Assembly: GCF_965230735.1 (NCBI RefSeq)
Contig: NZ_OZ246016.1
Span: forward strand, 3,782,001 to 3,846,000
Source: Motiliproteus sp965230735
GTDB taxonomy: Bacteria > Pseudomonadota > Gammaproteobacteria > Pseudomonadales > Balneatricaceae
Length of the DNA stretch: 64,000 bases
Reading direction: 5' to 3'
Made by a program: the position numbers and the translations under genes. The notes below the pieces were generated by a model. The model ran no database searches. It saw only the letters and a list, made by a program, of their open reading frames with translations, and was not told where the DNA came from. Below, in pieces: positions 1 through 8,801 of this stretch. Each line of letters starts with the position of its first letter. Position 1 is the first letter of the stretch.

Positions 1-2
1 AC

Positions 3-1667
3 TGGACCCCCTCCAAGGTTCCCCCGGTCAACGCCGAATTTGGCCCATCCAGCCAGACCTCGATCGGCTTTTCCAACACCAGCGACGCGACGGTCGAGAC
101 CATCGAATTCTCCGAAAACGCTTCCGCCTATACCTTCCTGTTCGGTCCTTCCGACACACCGGCGTTAACAATCTCCGGTCAAGGGGTCAGCAATAGCTCC
201 TACAACCGCCAAAGTTTCGTGGTTGCCGCCACCAGCCACGGTTTCAGCAACCCACAGCTGAAGTTCACCAACGAAGCGACGGCGGGGAGCGATAACCTGT
301 TTTATTGCGCCGGCCCGGTAACGGAGCAAGGTTACGGCGGCGGCGTTATCTGCTTCTGTGATCAGGCCAATGCCGGCTCCGCCTCATTCAAGGTCTGGAC
401 CGGCGCGGCGACCCCGCCCAAGCACAGCACCGTCGGCGGTGAAGTCAGTTTCTGCAACTCATCCTCGGCGGCTAACGCCCGCTTTACCATCTACGGTTCG
501 CTGGGTTTGGACGGTGACACCTTCGGCAATGTGGTGTTTCACGATACCGCGACGGCCGCCAATGCCAACTTCATCAATGTCGGCGGCACCGTTTCCGGCG
601 GCGATGGCGGCAATACCCAGTTCTACGGAAATTCCACTGCTGCTTACGGTATCTACAACAACTGGGGCGGCACCCATCCCAAGGCCAACGGCGGCGACGT
701 CGCCTTTGACGCTACGGCCGATGGCGGCCAGGGCCAGTTCCACAACTACGCGGCGAAGGCGGCCGGCGCCTATGGCGGCGTCACCAGCTTCAATAACAAC
801 CCCCCACATATGAACACCCAGGGCGCATCGGCAGGCAATGGCGCCTACTACAACTACGGTACCAGGGAGGGAGAGCAAGGCGGCGGCGGCCATGTTGAGT
901 TCAGTGCCAAATACGGCTCTCCAACCGCGGCCAACGCCCGCATCATCAACTACGGCAGCACGATTAAAAGTAAGTCGACGGCCGGCCATACGATCTTCTC
1001 GATCAACCTGCCGACCGATTATTACCCGACGGCCGGCAATGCCTGCATCTGGAACCACCCCGGGGAGACCCAGCAGGGGGCCGCCGGTTACACCGAGTTT
1101 TCGGTCTACGGCAGTGGTAACGGAGGGGATCAGGTACCCACGGCAGGCAACGCGACCATTTACAATCTGGGAGCCTATCTGCCGCAAGCCGCCGGCGGCT
1201 ATACCCTGTTTTCGGACACGGCAAGCGCCGGCAATGCGACCCTGATCGCCTATGGCGGCAGTCACGGTGGCCATGGCGGTCGGATTGTGTTCTACGGCAG
1301 CGCATCCGGCGACACGGCTAAGGTTCAGCTGTACGACAATGCTGAGCTGGATCTGCGTGACCATGCCACCGGGCTAACCCTCGACAGACTGGATTTGACC
1401 GGCGGAGTCATCGCGATTCGGCTTGGAACTGAAACGGCCGGGCTAACGGTATCCGGCCAACTGAGCTTGCATTCCAAGCCGGTGTATTTCTATTTCAGTC
1501 AGCCCAAGGATGAGGATTTTGCCAACAACAAGGCCTATACGATTCTCTCCAACAGCGGTCTGTCCGGCTTCTCTGCTGAGCAGTTTGCCGGAAGCTCGAT
1601 CGACGGGGTTGAGCCGACCTTCAGCATCGTCGGTAACGACCTGCAGGTGAGTTTCAACAAGCCGTAA
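3..1667 (+). CDS. Secreted beta-helix-like repeat protein, 3' part
   Basis: The frame is open from the first bases of the window, so the true start lies upstream. The GTG at 219 is internal. The visible 554 residues are rich in Gly, Ala, Asn and Thr and carry about ten imperfect repeats built on A-N/G-A-x-h-x-N-Y/h-G (for example AANARFTIYG, PTAGNATIYNLG, ASAGNATLIAYGG), often followed by GG-x-x-x-F. This is typical of right-handed beta-helix passengers of autotransporters and adhesins. The final 100 residues lose the repeat and end in a hydrophilic beta-rich tail with no beta-barrel, PEP-CTERM or LPXTG signal. Export is inferred from the repeat type. The function is unknown; adhesin or surface-layer roles are guesses. 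Confidence 0.75.
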   Translation, partial: WTPSKVPPVNAEFGPSSQTSIGFSNTSDATVETIEFSENASAYTFLFGPSDTPALTISGQGVSNSSYNRQSFVVAATSHGFSNPQLKFTNEATAGSDNLFYCAGPVTEQGYGGGVICFCDQANAGSASFKVWTGAATPPKHSTVGGEVSFCNSSSAANARFTIYGSLGLDGDTFGNVVFHDTATAANANFINVGGTVSGGDGGNTQFYGNSTAAYGIYNNWGGTHPKANGGDVAFDATADGGQGQFHNYAAKAAGAYGGVTSFNNNPPHMNTQGASAGNGAYYNYGTREGEQGGGGHVEFSAKYGSPTAANARIINYGSTIKSKSTAGHTIFSINLPTDYYPTAGNACIWNHPGETQQGAAGYTEFSVYGSGNGGDQVPTAGNATIYNLGAYLPQAAGGYTLFSDTASAGNATLIAYGGSHGGHGGRIVFYGSASGDTAKVQLYDNAELDLRDHATGLTLDRLDLTGGVIAIRLGTETAGLTVSGQLSLHSKPVYFYFSQPKDEDFANNKAYTILSNSGLSGFSAEQFAGSSIDGVEPTFSIVGNDLQVSFNKP

Positions 1668-1690
1668 CTGTCTATGTAGAGATGTATGGA

Positions 1691-1720
1691 TGGCCGCATA
1701 GCCTCAAACCTATGCGGCCA
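1691..1720. terminator. Convergent hairpin between repeat protein and hemoglobin genes
   Basis: A perfect 11-bp stem (TGGCCGCATAG with its complement) and an 8-nt loop sit between two convergent genes. There is no U-tract on either strand, so it is either an atypical bidirectional terminator or an mRNA 3'-end stabiliser. Confidence 0.5.
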
Positions 1721-1727
1721 CCACCGC

Positions 1728-2183
1728 CTATCGCATCGTCACGATATCGCCCTTGGTACTACCGACGATCGCCAGCAGCTCCTGGGTCTCTTTTTCCGGC
1801 ACTCCGTAACGACTCAGGATCTGCAAAAAGATCTCCACCATACGATCCCACTCCTTCTCGGTGATGGCCAAATGGGCATGGGAAGACTTCATGTCACGCC
1901 CATGGTATTGGCAGGGCCCGCCGGTGACCTGGCAGACCATCGCGGTGACATGGTATTTCAGATACTCCGGCGGTACGGCCATACGGGCCGCATCGATTTT
2001 GGGATTGGCGTTCAACGCCGTATCCGGCACCAGCGCATCGATAAAGTCACTGACGACCACGGATATCGGAGCAATCCCGCCGAGCCGGTCATAGAGCGAC
2101 TTGGCTTCCATCGAACCATGGTTATCGGCGTGGACGGTTTGCAGGAACAGGGCAAGGCTCAGGGTGAGGATGACTCTGCACAT
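1728..2183 (-). CDS. Exported group I truncated hemoglobin
   Basis: The 151-aa protein begins with a hydrophobic signal peptide (MCRVILTLSLALFLQTVHA) followed by a 2-on-2 globin domain. YDRLGG begins helix B, and GRDM-x-x-x-H places the likely proximal haem ligand at His102. Residues to the C-terminus match the G and H helices of trHbN-type globins. The start at 2183 is chosen because AGGAGG lies 5 nt upstream; a longer in-frame extension to 2264 has no such site. Likely roles are O2 or NO binding. An N-terminal secretion signal is uncommon for this family, which is usually cytoplasmic. The gene stands alone, convergent with the repeat protein. Confidence 0.85.
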   Translation of the reverse strand: MCRVILTLSLALFLQTVHADNHGSMEAKSLYDRLGGIAPISVVVSDFIDALVPDTALNANPKIDAARMAVPPEYLKYHVTAMVCQVTGGPCQYHGRDMKSSHAHLAITEKEWDRMVEIFLQILSRYGVPEKETQELLAIVGSTKGDIVTMR

Positions 2184-2455
2184 AGTAACCTCCTGACGAA
2201 TGACAGGCGGGCGACAGATCGGCCTCGATATACGACCCGGGTTATCGGAGCTGCCGATGGGCATGCCCGCGATAGAGTGAAAACAGCCCTAGAAGTATAG
2301 GCCAGCGACGACACGAAGACCTTGGTTCATCCCCCCTCGTTGTAGGCAGGTTTCAACGAAACCGGGACAAACCCGTTGTAACGTCTCAAGCCATCGTTCT
2401 TCTAAATCAGACCAGCCCCACAAAACCGCCTACTCCGGCAAGGAGTCCAGTTGCC

Positions 2456-3367
2456 ATGGTTCTACTCGTGAGTGTCCTCTGCCTCGCCGCTGCGGTGGGT
2501 TATCTGGCCCAGTCGATCGGGCTGTGCATGGTCAGAGGCGTGCATGAGAGCATCAAGGGTAAACCCGAATTCCTGAGTGCGATTCTACTGTCCGGCACGA
2601 CGGCCTGGATCGCCGTGTTTGTCGGCCAATCGCTGGGGCTGCCGCTACCGTTCAGGGCCGTTTCCGCCGATAGCTGGATTGCCGTCGGTGGCTTATTGTT
2701 TGGTTTGGGCAGCGCTCTGAATCAGGGCTGCGGCGTTTCGACATTGAATCGATTATCCCGCGGTCAACTTCAGATGAGCGCCACCCTGCTGGGCTGGATT
2801 TTAGGCTGGTGCGCCCTGGCTCACTGGCCACCACCGTATGAACCCGCCGAACTCGGCTCGCCTTCACCGCTCAGCTATGGCGTACACACCGCGTTGTCCT
2901 TAGGGCTAGGAGTCTGGGCCTTAAGGAGTCACAACGCCCGTAGAAAACTGTGGTTCAGCATGATGGGGATCGGACTGCTGGCGGGTTTTTTGTTTCTCTT
3001 CAATTCCAGCTGGCCACCCAGTGGATTCCTCCGCAACCTCAGCGCCGCCCTGCTACACCAGGATGAGTTACGCTGGCCTGCTCCGACCGACTACGCCTTA
3101 CTGTTGGCACTGCTGGGCGGGATGGTTTTCGCCGCTTGGAAGACCCGACAATTCCAGCTGCAACTGCCTAAGCTTCAGGCATGGTTGGCCCACCTGGTCG
3201 CCGGGGTGCTGATGGGAGTTGGTGCCGCCCTGGCCCTCGGCGGCAACGACTCGCAGTTGCTGCTCGCACTTCCCGCCTTGTCACCCGCCGGATTGGTGGC
3301 CATCAGTACCATGCTGTTGGGCATTCTGCTCGGTCTCAAACTACGCCGACACCTGGTCGAAGACTGA
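2456..3367 (+). CDS. YeeE/YedE-family inner-membrane sulfur transporter
   Basis: A 303-aa polytopic protein with eight or nine hydrophobic segments. It has the cysteine-containing signatures of the YeeE/YedE family: SIGLCMVRG near residue 22 and NQGCGVSTLNRLSRG near residue 90. Related proteins (TsuA/YeeE, PmpA/B) move thiosulfate or other sulfur compounds through conserved cysteines, so sulfur-species uptake is the likely role; the substrate is not fixed by the sequence. The start ATG has AAGGAG 10 nt upstream. No sulfurtransferase partner (TusA/YeeD) is adjacent. The gene is convergent with tex, with only 12 nt between stops. Confidence 0.8.
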   Translation: MVLLVSVLCLAAAVGYLAQSIGLCMVRGVHESIKGKPEFLSAILLSGTTAWIAVFVGQSLGLPLPFRAVSADSWIAVGGLLFGLGSALNQGCGVSTLNRLSRGQLQMSATLLGWILGWCALAHWPPPYEPAELGSPSPLSYGVHTALSLGLGVWALRSHNARRKLWFSMMGIGLLAGFLFLFNSSWPPSGFLRNLSAALLHQDELRWPAPTDYALLLALLGGMVFAAWKTRQFQLQLPKLQAWLAHLVAGVLMGVGAALALGGNDSQLLLALPALSPAGLVAISTMLLGILLGLKLRRHLVED

Positions 3368-3379
3368 GCATCCCGTCAA

Positions 3380-5665
3380 CTACTTCGTCTTCTTCTGCGC
3401 CTGCTGCAATAGCTGTCCGAAGGTACCAACGGACGATGTCGCTCGTTGCTGGTTTCCCTTGGCCGATGACTTAGCAGCAGTCTTGGGCCGGTTAGATTTA
3501 GTCTTGGGCTGATGCGTCCCGGTCTCTTCGCGCTTCATCGACAGCGAGATCCGCTGCCGCTTCAGATCCACCTCCAGCACCCGTACCTGGACGATATCGC
3601 CGGGTTTGACGATATCCTGCGGATCTTTGACAAATCGATCCGCCAGTTGGGAGATATGCACCAAGCCGTCCTGATGGACGCCTATATCGACGAAGGCGCC
3701 GAAGTTGGCCACGTTGGTGACGGTACCTTCCAGACGCATCCCCGGCTTCAGATCGCTGGGCTTTTCGACGCCGTCTTGGAAACGCGCGGTTTTAAATTCA
3801 GGCCGCGGATCGCGGCCGGGCTTTTCCAGCTCGTTGAGGATATCCCGGACGGTGAAATCACCGAAGCGGTCATCAACATACTGCTGCGGATTAAGGTTGC
3901 GCAAAAAGGCCGCATCGCCGATCAGGCTTGGCAGGGTGCGGTTGTTTTCGGCGGCGATCTTTTTGACCAGATCGTAGGCTTCCGGATGCACGCTTGAGCC
4001 ATCCAGAGGCTGTTTACCGTCTTGGATCCGCAGGAAGCCGGCGGCCTGCTCGAACGCCTTGGGGCCTAGGCGGGCGACCTTTTTCAAGGCGGTCCGGTTG
4101 GCAAAGGCACCGTTTTCATCGCGGTAGGCCACGATATTGCGGGCCAGAGTGGTGCTCAGACCGGAGATCCGGGCCAACAGCGCTTCGGAGGCAGTATTCA
4201 GATCGACGCCGACCTGGTTCACACAGTCTTCGACCACTCCATCCAGGCTATAGGCCAGATTGGTCTGATTCAGGTCGTGCTGGTACTGTCCCACCCCGAT
4301 CGCCTTGGGTTCGATCTTGACCAGCTCGGCCAGCGGGTCCTGAAGTCGTCGTGCGATCGAAACGGCGCCACGGATCGTCACATCAAGATCCGGAAATTCG
4401 TTGGCAGCCAGCTCGGAGGCGGAATAAACCGATGCACCGGCCTCATTCACCATCACCTTCTGGGCCTTGATCTCCGGGTAACGTTTGAACAGATCGCTGA
4501 CCAATGCATCGGTCTCGCGGGAGCCGGTGCCGTTGCCGATACTAATCAGCTCGACCCGATGCTGCTTGCAGAGTTTGGCCAGCGATTCGATCGAGCCATC
4601 CCAGTCATTGCGCGGCACATGGGGGTAGATGGTGCTGTGGGCCACCAGTTTGCCGGTGCTGTCCACCACCGCCACCTTGACGCCGGTACGCAGGCCCGGA
4701 TCCAGACCCAGGGTCGGGCGACGACCTGCCGGGGCACTGAGCAACAGCTGTTTCAGGTTGCGGGAGAAAACCCGAATCGCTTCCTCCTCGGCCGCTTCGC
4801 GCATTCGGCCGATCAGCTCCTTCTCCAGCTGCGGGATCAGCTTGCTGCGAAGTCCCTTGGCTAGCGTCTGTCGAACCCAGTCGCCGCAACGGCCCTGGGC
4901 AGCAAAGCGCACCTGCTGGCTGACCAGGCTGTCGTAGTGGCCGATCTGCTCTTCCAAATCAAGCTTGGCGGTCAGCACCTTTTCCTGCACTCCGCGCAGG
5001 ATCGCCAAGGCCCGGTGCGATGGCACCCGCTTGAGCGGTTCGCGGTGGTCGAAGTAATCGCGGAACTTGGCCCCCTCTTCGGCCTTTTTCTTGATCACCA
5101 AGACCTGCAAAGGAGCATCGCGCCAGATCTGGTCCCGCAGACGACTGACCAAGTCGGCCTGTTCGCTGATCCGCTCGATCAGTATCGCCGCCGCCCCGGC
5201 CAACACCGCTTCAGTGTCGGCATAACCGGCATCAGCATTCCGGTAGCCCTGGGCCAGCTGCTCCGGTGTTTGGCCGTCGCCTTGGAGTAGTTGCTCGAGC
5301 AGCGGTTCGATCCCGGCTTCGCGCGCCATCTGGGCCTTGGTCCGACGCTTGGGTCGGTATGGCAGGTACAGATCTTCAAGACGCACCTTGCTGTCGGCAT
5401 CCATCAACTGCGCACGCAATGCACCGCTCAGCAACCCTTGCTCTTCGATGCTGCGAAGAATCACCTCGCGGCGATCATCCAGCTCCCGCAGGTAGGTCAA
5501 TCGCTCCTGCAACTGGCGTAGCTGAGAATCATCCAGCGCCCCCGTTACCTCTTTACGATAACGGGCGATAAAGGGCACCGTGGCGCCCTCATCCAGCAGT
5601 TTGACGGCGGCCTCCACCTGGGAAGGTTTGACCTGCAGTTCGCTGGCGATACGTTGATGGAGCAT
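3380..5665 (-). CDS. tex: Tex transcription accessory / RNA-binding protein
   Basis: Full-length 761-aa Tex. The N-terminal helical region begins MLHQRIASELQ and contains GATVPFIARYRKE. The YqgF/RNase H-like domain starts at GLDPGLRTGVKVAVVD (about residue 320). Helix-hairpin-helix motifs follow, and a C-terminal S1 domain (GTVTNVANFGAFVDIG, about 650-720) precedes a basic Lys/Ser-rich tail. Tex binds nucleic acid and influences transcription and RNA turnover in bacteria. It appears monocistronic, divergent from the two-component locus. All domains are intact. Confidence 0.95.
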   Translation of the reverse strand: MLHQRIASELQVKPSQVEAAVKLLDEGATVPFIARYRKEVTGALDDSQLRQLQERLTYLRELDDRREVILRSIEEQGLLSGALRAQLMDADSKVRLEDLYLPYRPKRRTKAQMAREAGIEPLLEQLLQGDGQTPEQLAQGYRNADAGYADTEAVLAGAAAILIERISEQADLVSRLRDQIWRDAPLQVLVIKKKAEEGAKFRDYFDHREPLKRVPSHRALAILRGVQEKVLTAKLDLEEQIGHYDSLVSQQVRFAAQGRCGDWVRQTLAKGLRSKLIPQLEKELIGRMREAAEEEAIRVFSRNLKQLLLSAPAGRRPTLGLDPGLRTGVKVAVVDSTGKLVAHSTIYPHVPRNDWDGSIESLAKLCKQHRVELISIGNGTGSRETDALVSDLFKRYPEIKAQKVMVNEAGASVYSASELAANEFPDLDVTIRGAVSIARRLQDPLAELVKIEPKAIGVGQYQHDLNQTNLAYSLDGVVEDCVNQVGVDLNTASEALLARISGLSTTLARNIVAYRDENGAFANRTALKKVARLGPKAFEQAAGFLRIQDGKQPLDGSSVHPEAYDLVKKIAAENNRTLPSLIGDAAFLRNLNPQQYVDDRFGDFTVRDILNELEKPGRDPRPEFKTARFQDGVEKPSDLKPGMRLEGTVTNVANFGAFVDIGVHQDGLVHISQLADRFVKDPQDIVKPGDIVQVRVLEVDLKRQRISLSMKREETGTHQPKTKSNRPKTAAKSSAKGNQQRATSSVGTFGQLLQQAQKKTK

Positions 5666-5792
5666 AACAACAACCCTAACGATAAAACGGTAAGCGCCGG
5701 TCTCTTTGCCGCGCAGTAAAGGCCGCTAGCCTAGCGGAAGCGCGGATACCGAAGCAACGACTTCCCCCTACTCCCCAACCGTCCTCACGTAT

Positions 5793-5832
5793 TTGCACAA
5801 ACTTTGCACATTCTGCGCATCTTTATTGCACA
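5793..5832 (+). promoter_or_regulatory. 11-bp-phased TTGCACA repeat array, likely OmpR-family operator
   Basis: Exact TTGCACA heptamers start at 5793, 5804 and 5826. The spacing is 11 and 22 bp, with a degenerate unit (GCGCATC) at the expected fourth position, 5815. Direct repeats in 11-bp register are the classic layout for winged-helix OmpR/PhoB regulators. The array lies about 50 bp before the start of the periplasmic-protein gene that leads the two-component locus, so autoregulation by the response regulator at 7989 is the simplest reading. Confidence 0.6.
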
Positions 5833-5881
5833 AAGCTTGGCGATAGTTCTCCTCAACAACCTTGTTCTGAAGGAGAACAGC

Positions 5882-6532
5882 ATGAAAACGATCCTAGTCA
5901 CCAAACTGACTCAGCCCATCAAATCGGCTAAATGGCTCAAAGCCGTCGGCGCCGCACTGCTGCTGGTCGGAAGTCTCGGTCTCAGTTTCAGCCAGGCCCA
6001 GGCGGCAACACCAATCACCTCCCAGTTTCCGCTGGCCCAATCGACCGTGATGGAGGTTATCGGTGATCGTCTGCCGATGCGCGCCGAACTGGATCAGCTC
6101 AAGCGAGAAGATCCGCAACTGTACAACGAGGTGATCTGGGAGCTGTACGACCTCGTCGAAGATTATCAGCTGGCCCAGATTCAACGGGGCACCGAGCTGG
6201 CTGAACTGTCGCTGGAGTACGATCTGCTCAGCCTGGAAGCCGATCAGTTGGCGATGGAATACCTCGAGGCCCAACACCGGCTAACCGCACCGGCCGTGGC
6301 CGAATATCAGGCGCTCAAACAGGTTGCCGAACAGTTGGTTGATCTGGAGACCCAATTGCTTGAGCATGAGATCCTGCCAGGTAGTCAAACCCTCAGCCCT
6401 ACCCAACTGGCCTCGCTGGAGCGCTGGCAGGAGTCGCGTCAGGCGATGCGATCGGAGCTGGTCCAGCGAACCCTGGATGACTACCTGAACCTCGATGAAG
6501 AGTATGAGATGAGCTCAATCGAGTTTGAATAA
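5882..6532 (+). CDS. Periplasmic helical protein upstream of two-component system
   Basis: A 216-aa protein with an N-terminal hydrophobic segment ending SQAQAA, consistent with a signal peptide cleaved near residue 43. The rest is strongly helical, acidic and Leu/Glu/Gln-rich, with coiled-coil character. The start at 5882 follows AGGAGA; an upstream in-frame ATG at 5804 lies inside the repeat operator and is rejected. I do not recognise the family. Its position, 24 nt before a sensor kinase gene and behind a probable response-regulator operator, resembles CpxP or Spy arrangements, where a periplasmic protein reports to or is induced by the envelope-stress system. That functional parallel is inference. 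Confidence 0.75.
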   Translation: MKTILVTKLTQPIKSAKWLKAVGAALLLVGSLGLSFSQAQAATPITSQFPLAQSTVMEVIGDRLPMRAELDQLKREDPQLYNEVIWELYDLVEDYQLAQIQRGTELAELSLEYDLLSLEADQLAMEYLEAQHRLTAPAVAEYQALKQVAEQLVDLETQLLEHEILPGSQTLSPTQLASLERWQESRQAMRSELVQRTLDDYLNLDEEYEMSSIEFE

Positions 6533-6556
6533 ACCCCGGCAGCCAAGGGATGTGCC

Positions 6557-7999
6557 GTGCCACCAGCGCACCGCACACCCTTTTTGATGAGCAACAACGT
6601 GCAACTGACCCTACGCCTGAAGCTGTTTCTGATCCTGGTCACCACCAGTGTCGCGCTGATCCTGAGCATGCTGTTTTTCACCCTATCGTCGTTTGAAGTG
6701 GGGGTCAGCGATTACCTCAGCGAGGTCAACGCCCAACGGATGGAGAAGCTTAGCCGACGGCTGGCACAACTCCACCAGCGTCACGGCAGCTTCGAGTTTC
6801 TGGAACAGGACCCGGTGCTGGCAGCAGCCTTAGAAGGTTTGTTGTGGGAGGGGGAATCCGAAGCCGAGTTACTCGATGAGATCCCGGAGGAGGAGCTGGC
6901 GGAGCTGGAGTACGGTTTCGTCCCGCTGATCTTTATTCTCGACCCCGACCGCCAGCCGCTTTACGGCGACTATGACCCGCAGGCGCCGGCCAGGCTGCAG
7001 CCGATCGAACAGGATGGTCAGCCCCTGGGATGGTTGGGTATCCGAGAAGACGAGTTCGGCGACGGCACCGTCACCTTTATCGAGGCCCAGACCCGCGAGT
7101 TCTGGATCATCGCCGTGATCATGGTATTGGTGTCGATGCTGGCGGCACTGATTTCGGCGCAACATTTCCAGCGCGCGATTCGACCGCTGATCCGAGGCAC
7201 CCGAGCCCTGACCCAGGGCCACTACCGCACGCGAATCGACGTCACCAGCAAGGACGAACTGGGCGATCTGAGTCGCGACTTCAATCAGCTCGCTACAACC
7301 CTGGAGCAAAACGAGCAGGCCCGCCGCAAATGGGTTGAGGATATCTCCCACGAACTGAAGACACCGCTGACCCTGATGCGCGGCGAGATCGAGGCGGTGC
7401 AGGATGGTCTGCGGGAGATGACTCCCGCCACGCTGGAATTGCTGAGCCAGGATATCGACCGACTCAACCACCTGGTCGACGATCTCAAAGCCCTGTGGCA
7501 ATCCGAACCGGACGCGCTGCAGCTGGAAACCGCCCCCTGCCGGATCGACCAACTGCTGCGCCAATGCCTGGGCAAGTTCGAAACTCAGCTGGCGGCTCAA
7601 CAACTCAAACTGAGCTGTGAACTTGAGGCGGACATTGAGATTATCGCCGACCAGAAGCGGTTGACCCAGGTAATCGATAACCTGCTGACCAATTCACTGC
7701 GCTACACCGATCAGCCCGGCGAACTGAAGATCAGCCTTAAACGAACCAACTCCAGGATTCAACTGTGCGTCGAGGACTCCGGCCCCGGTGTCGGCGACGG
7801 CGATTTGCCGCGCCTGTTTGACCGCCTCTACCGGGTCGAACGGTCGCGCAATCGAAGCCTGGGGGGCTTTGGTATCGGCCTGGCGATCTGCCGCAATATT
7901 ATTCAAGCCCACCAGGGTCGGATCGAGGCCCATCATAGTGAACTTGGAGGCCTGAGAATCGAGATCGAATTACCGGGAGACGTCACCGATGCACGCTAA
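6557..7999 (+). CDS. BaeS-like sensor histidine kinase
   Basis: A 480-aa membrane kinase. TM1 is near residues 20-45, followed by a periplasmic domain of about 125 residues, TM2 (IIAVIMVLVSMLAALIS) and HAMP. The HisKA H-box HELKTPLT has the phosphoacceptor His265. HATPase_c carries an N-box (DNLLTNSLRYT), G1 (DSGPGVG) and G2 (GGFGIGLAI). A GTG start is chosen because AAGGGA lies just upstream; the ATG at 6587 is possible but lacks a ribosome site. The gene overlaps its response regulator by 11 nt. The acidic sensor domain suggests an envelope signal; the specific ligand is unknown. Confidence 0.92.
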   Translation: MPPAHRTPFLMSNNVQLTLRLKLFLILVTTSVALILSMLFFTLSSFEVGVSDYLSEVNAQRMEKLSRRLAQLHQRHGSFEFLEQDPVLAAALEGLLWEGESEAELLDEIPEEELAELEYGFVPLIFILDPDRQPLYGDYDPQAPARLQPIEQDGQPLGWLGIREDEFGDGTVTFIEAQTREFWIIAVIMVLVSMLAALISAQHFQRAIRPLIRGTRALTQGHYRTRIDVTSKDELGDLSRDFNQLATTLEQNEQARRKWVEDISHELKTPLTLMRGEIEAVQDGLREMTPATLELLSQDIDRLNHLVDDLKALWQSEPDALQLETAPCRIDQLLRQCLGKFETQLAAQQLKLSCELEADIEIIADQKRLTQVIDNLLTNSLRYTDQPGELKISLKRTNSRIQLCVEDSGPGVGDGDLPRLFDRLYRVERSRNRSLGGFGIGLAICRNIIQAHQGRIEAHHSELGGLRIEIELPGDVTDAR

Positions 8000-8717
8000 A
8001 CAGATTTTGGTAGTCGAAGACGAGCAGCGGGTCGCCGAGCTGCTTCGTGACTACCTGCACCGCGAAGGCTATCAGGTGCATTGCCTGTTCAGCGGCAGCG
8101 GCGTAATCGACTGGGTCAAAGCGCATCGGCCCGACCTGATTCTGCTGGACCAGATGCTGCCTGAACGCGACGGACTCTCGCTGCTGCAGGAGATGCGAAC
8201 CTTCACCGCTGTGCCGGTATTGATGGCCACCGCGCGAACCGAAGAGATCGACCGGCTGCTAGGACTGGAATCCGGCGCCGACGATTACATCTGCAAGCCC
8301 TACAGCTTTCGCGAAGTGGTCGCCCGGGTCAAAGCGGTGTTGCGACGCCAGCCCGGCAAGATGGCGGAACCCTCATCGGAGGCCGGTGCCGAAACCGACA
8401 GCACCGGAACCAACAGCAAACTGCCGTTGCAACTGGATGAAGGGCGCTGCTGCGCTAAGCTCCACGATCGGGAGGTATTGCTGACCGTCATAGAATTCCG
8501 ACTGTTGCAGGCGTTGCTGCAGCGTCCCGGCCAGATCCTGACCCGAGAACAATTAATGAACCGGATCTACCCCGACTCACGGATCGTCAGCGATCGAACC
8601 ATCGACAGCCATATCCGTAAGCTCCGGGCCAAACTGGCCGACGAAGGCGGACGCCCATCGCTGATTCGCTCGGTCTACAGCGCCGGTTATCAGCTCGATT
8701 TGAATGCGCTGGACTAA
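7989..8717 (+). CDS. OmpR-family response regulator (BaeR-like)
   Basis: A 242-aa regulator. The receiver domain has the acidic pair D11/E12, phospho-acceptor Asp54 (LILLDQMLP), the conserved Thr/Ala pair (MATAR) and Lys (ICKPYSF). After a Ser/Thr/Glu-rich linker comes a C-terminal winged helix (EFRLLQALLQRPGQILTREQL ... DRTIDSHIRKLRAKL). It overlaps the kinase gene by 11 nt, has GGGAG upstream of its ATG, and is the obvious candidate to bind the 11-bp-phased TTGCACA repeats in front of the locus. Confidence 0.93.
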   Translation: MHAKQILVVEDEQRVAELLRDYLHREGYQVHCLFSGSGVIDWVKAHRPDLILLDQMLPERDGLSLLQEMRTFTAVPVLMATARTEEIDRLLGLESGADDYICKPYSFREVVARVKAVLRRQPGKMAEPSSEAGAETDSTGTNSKLPLQLDEGRCCAKLHDREVLLTVIEFRLLQALLQRPGQILTREQLMNRIYPDSRIVSDRTIDSHIRKLRAKLADEGGRPSLIRSVYSAGYQLDLNALD

Positions 8718-8740
8718 GATTCTCTACCGATCCCAGCACG

Positions 8741-8774
8741 CAACAAAAAGCCCCGAATCAACCGATTCAGGGCT
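8741..8774 (-). terminator. Rho-independent terminator of hemerythrin-GGDEF gene
   Basis: On the minus strand AGCCCTGAATC pairs with GATTCGGGGCT across a 4-nt loop (one mismatch) and runs into TTTTTGTTG. It lies 28 nt past the stop of the minus-strand gene at 8802. Confidence 0.8.
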
Positions 8775-8801
8775 CGCTGGAACACTCATACGATAACGGG
8801 A

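Noticed and set aside
459..1364. 301-codon open frame on the minus strand opposite the repeat protein
   Set aside because: It is a low-complexity antisense shadow of the Gly/Ala-rich repeats, with no ribosome site or recognisable motif.
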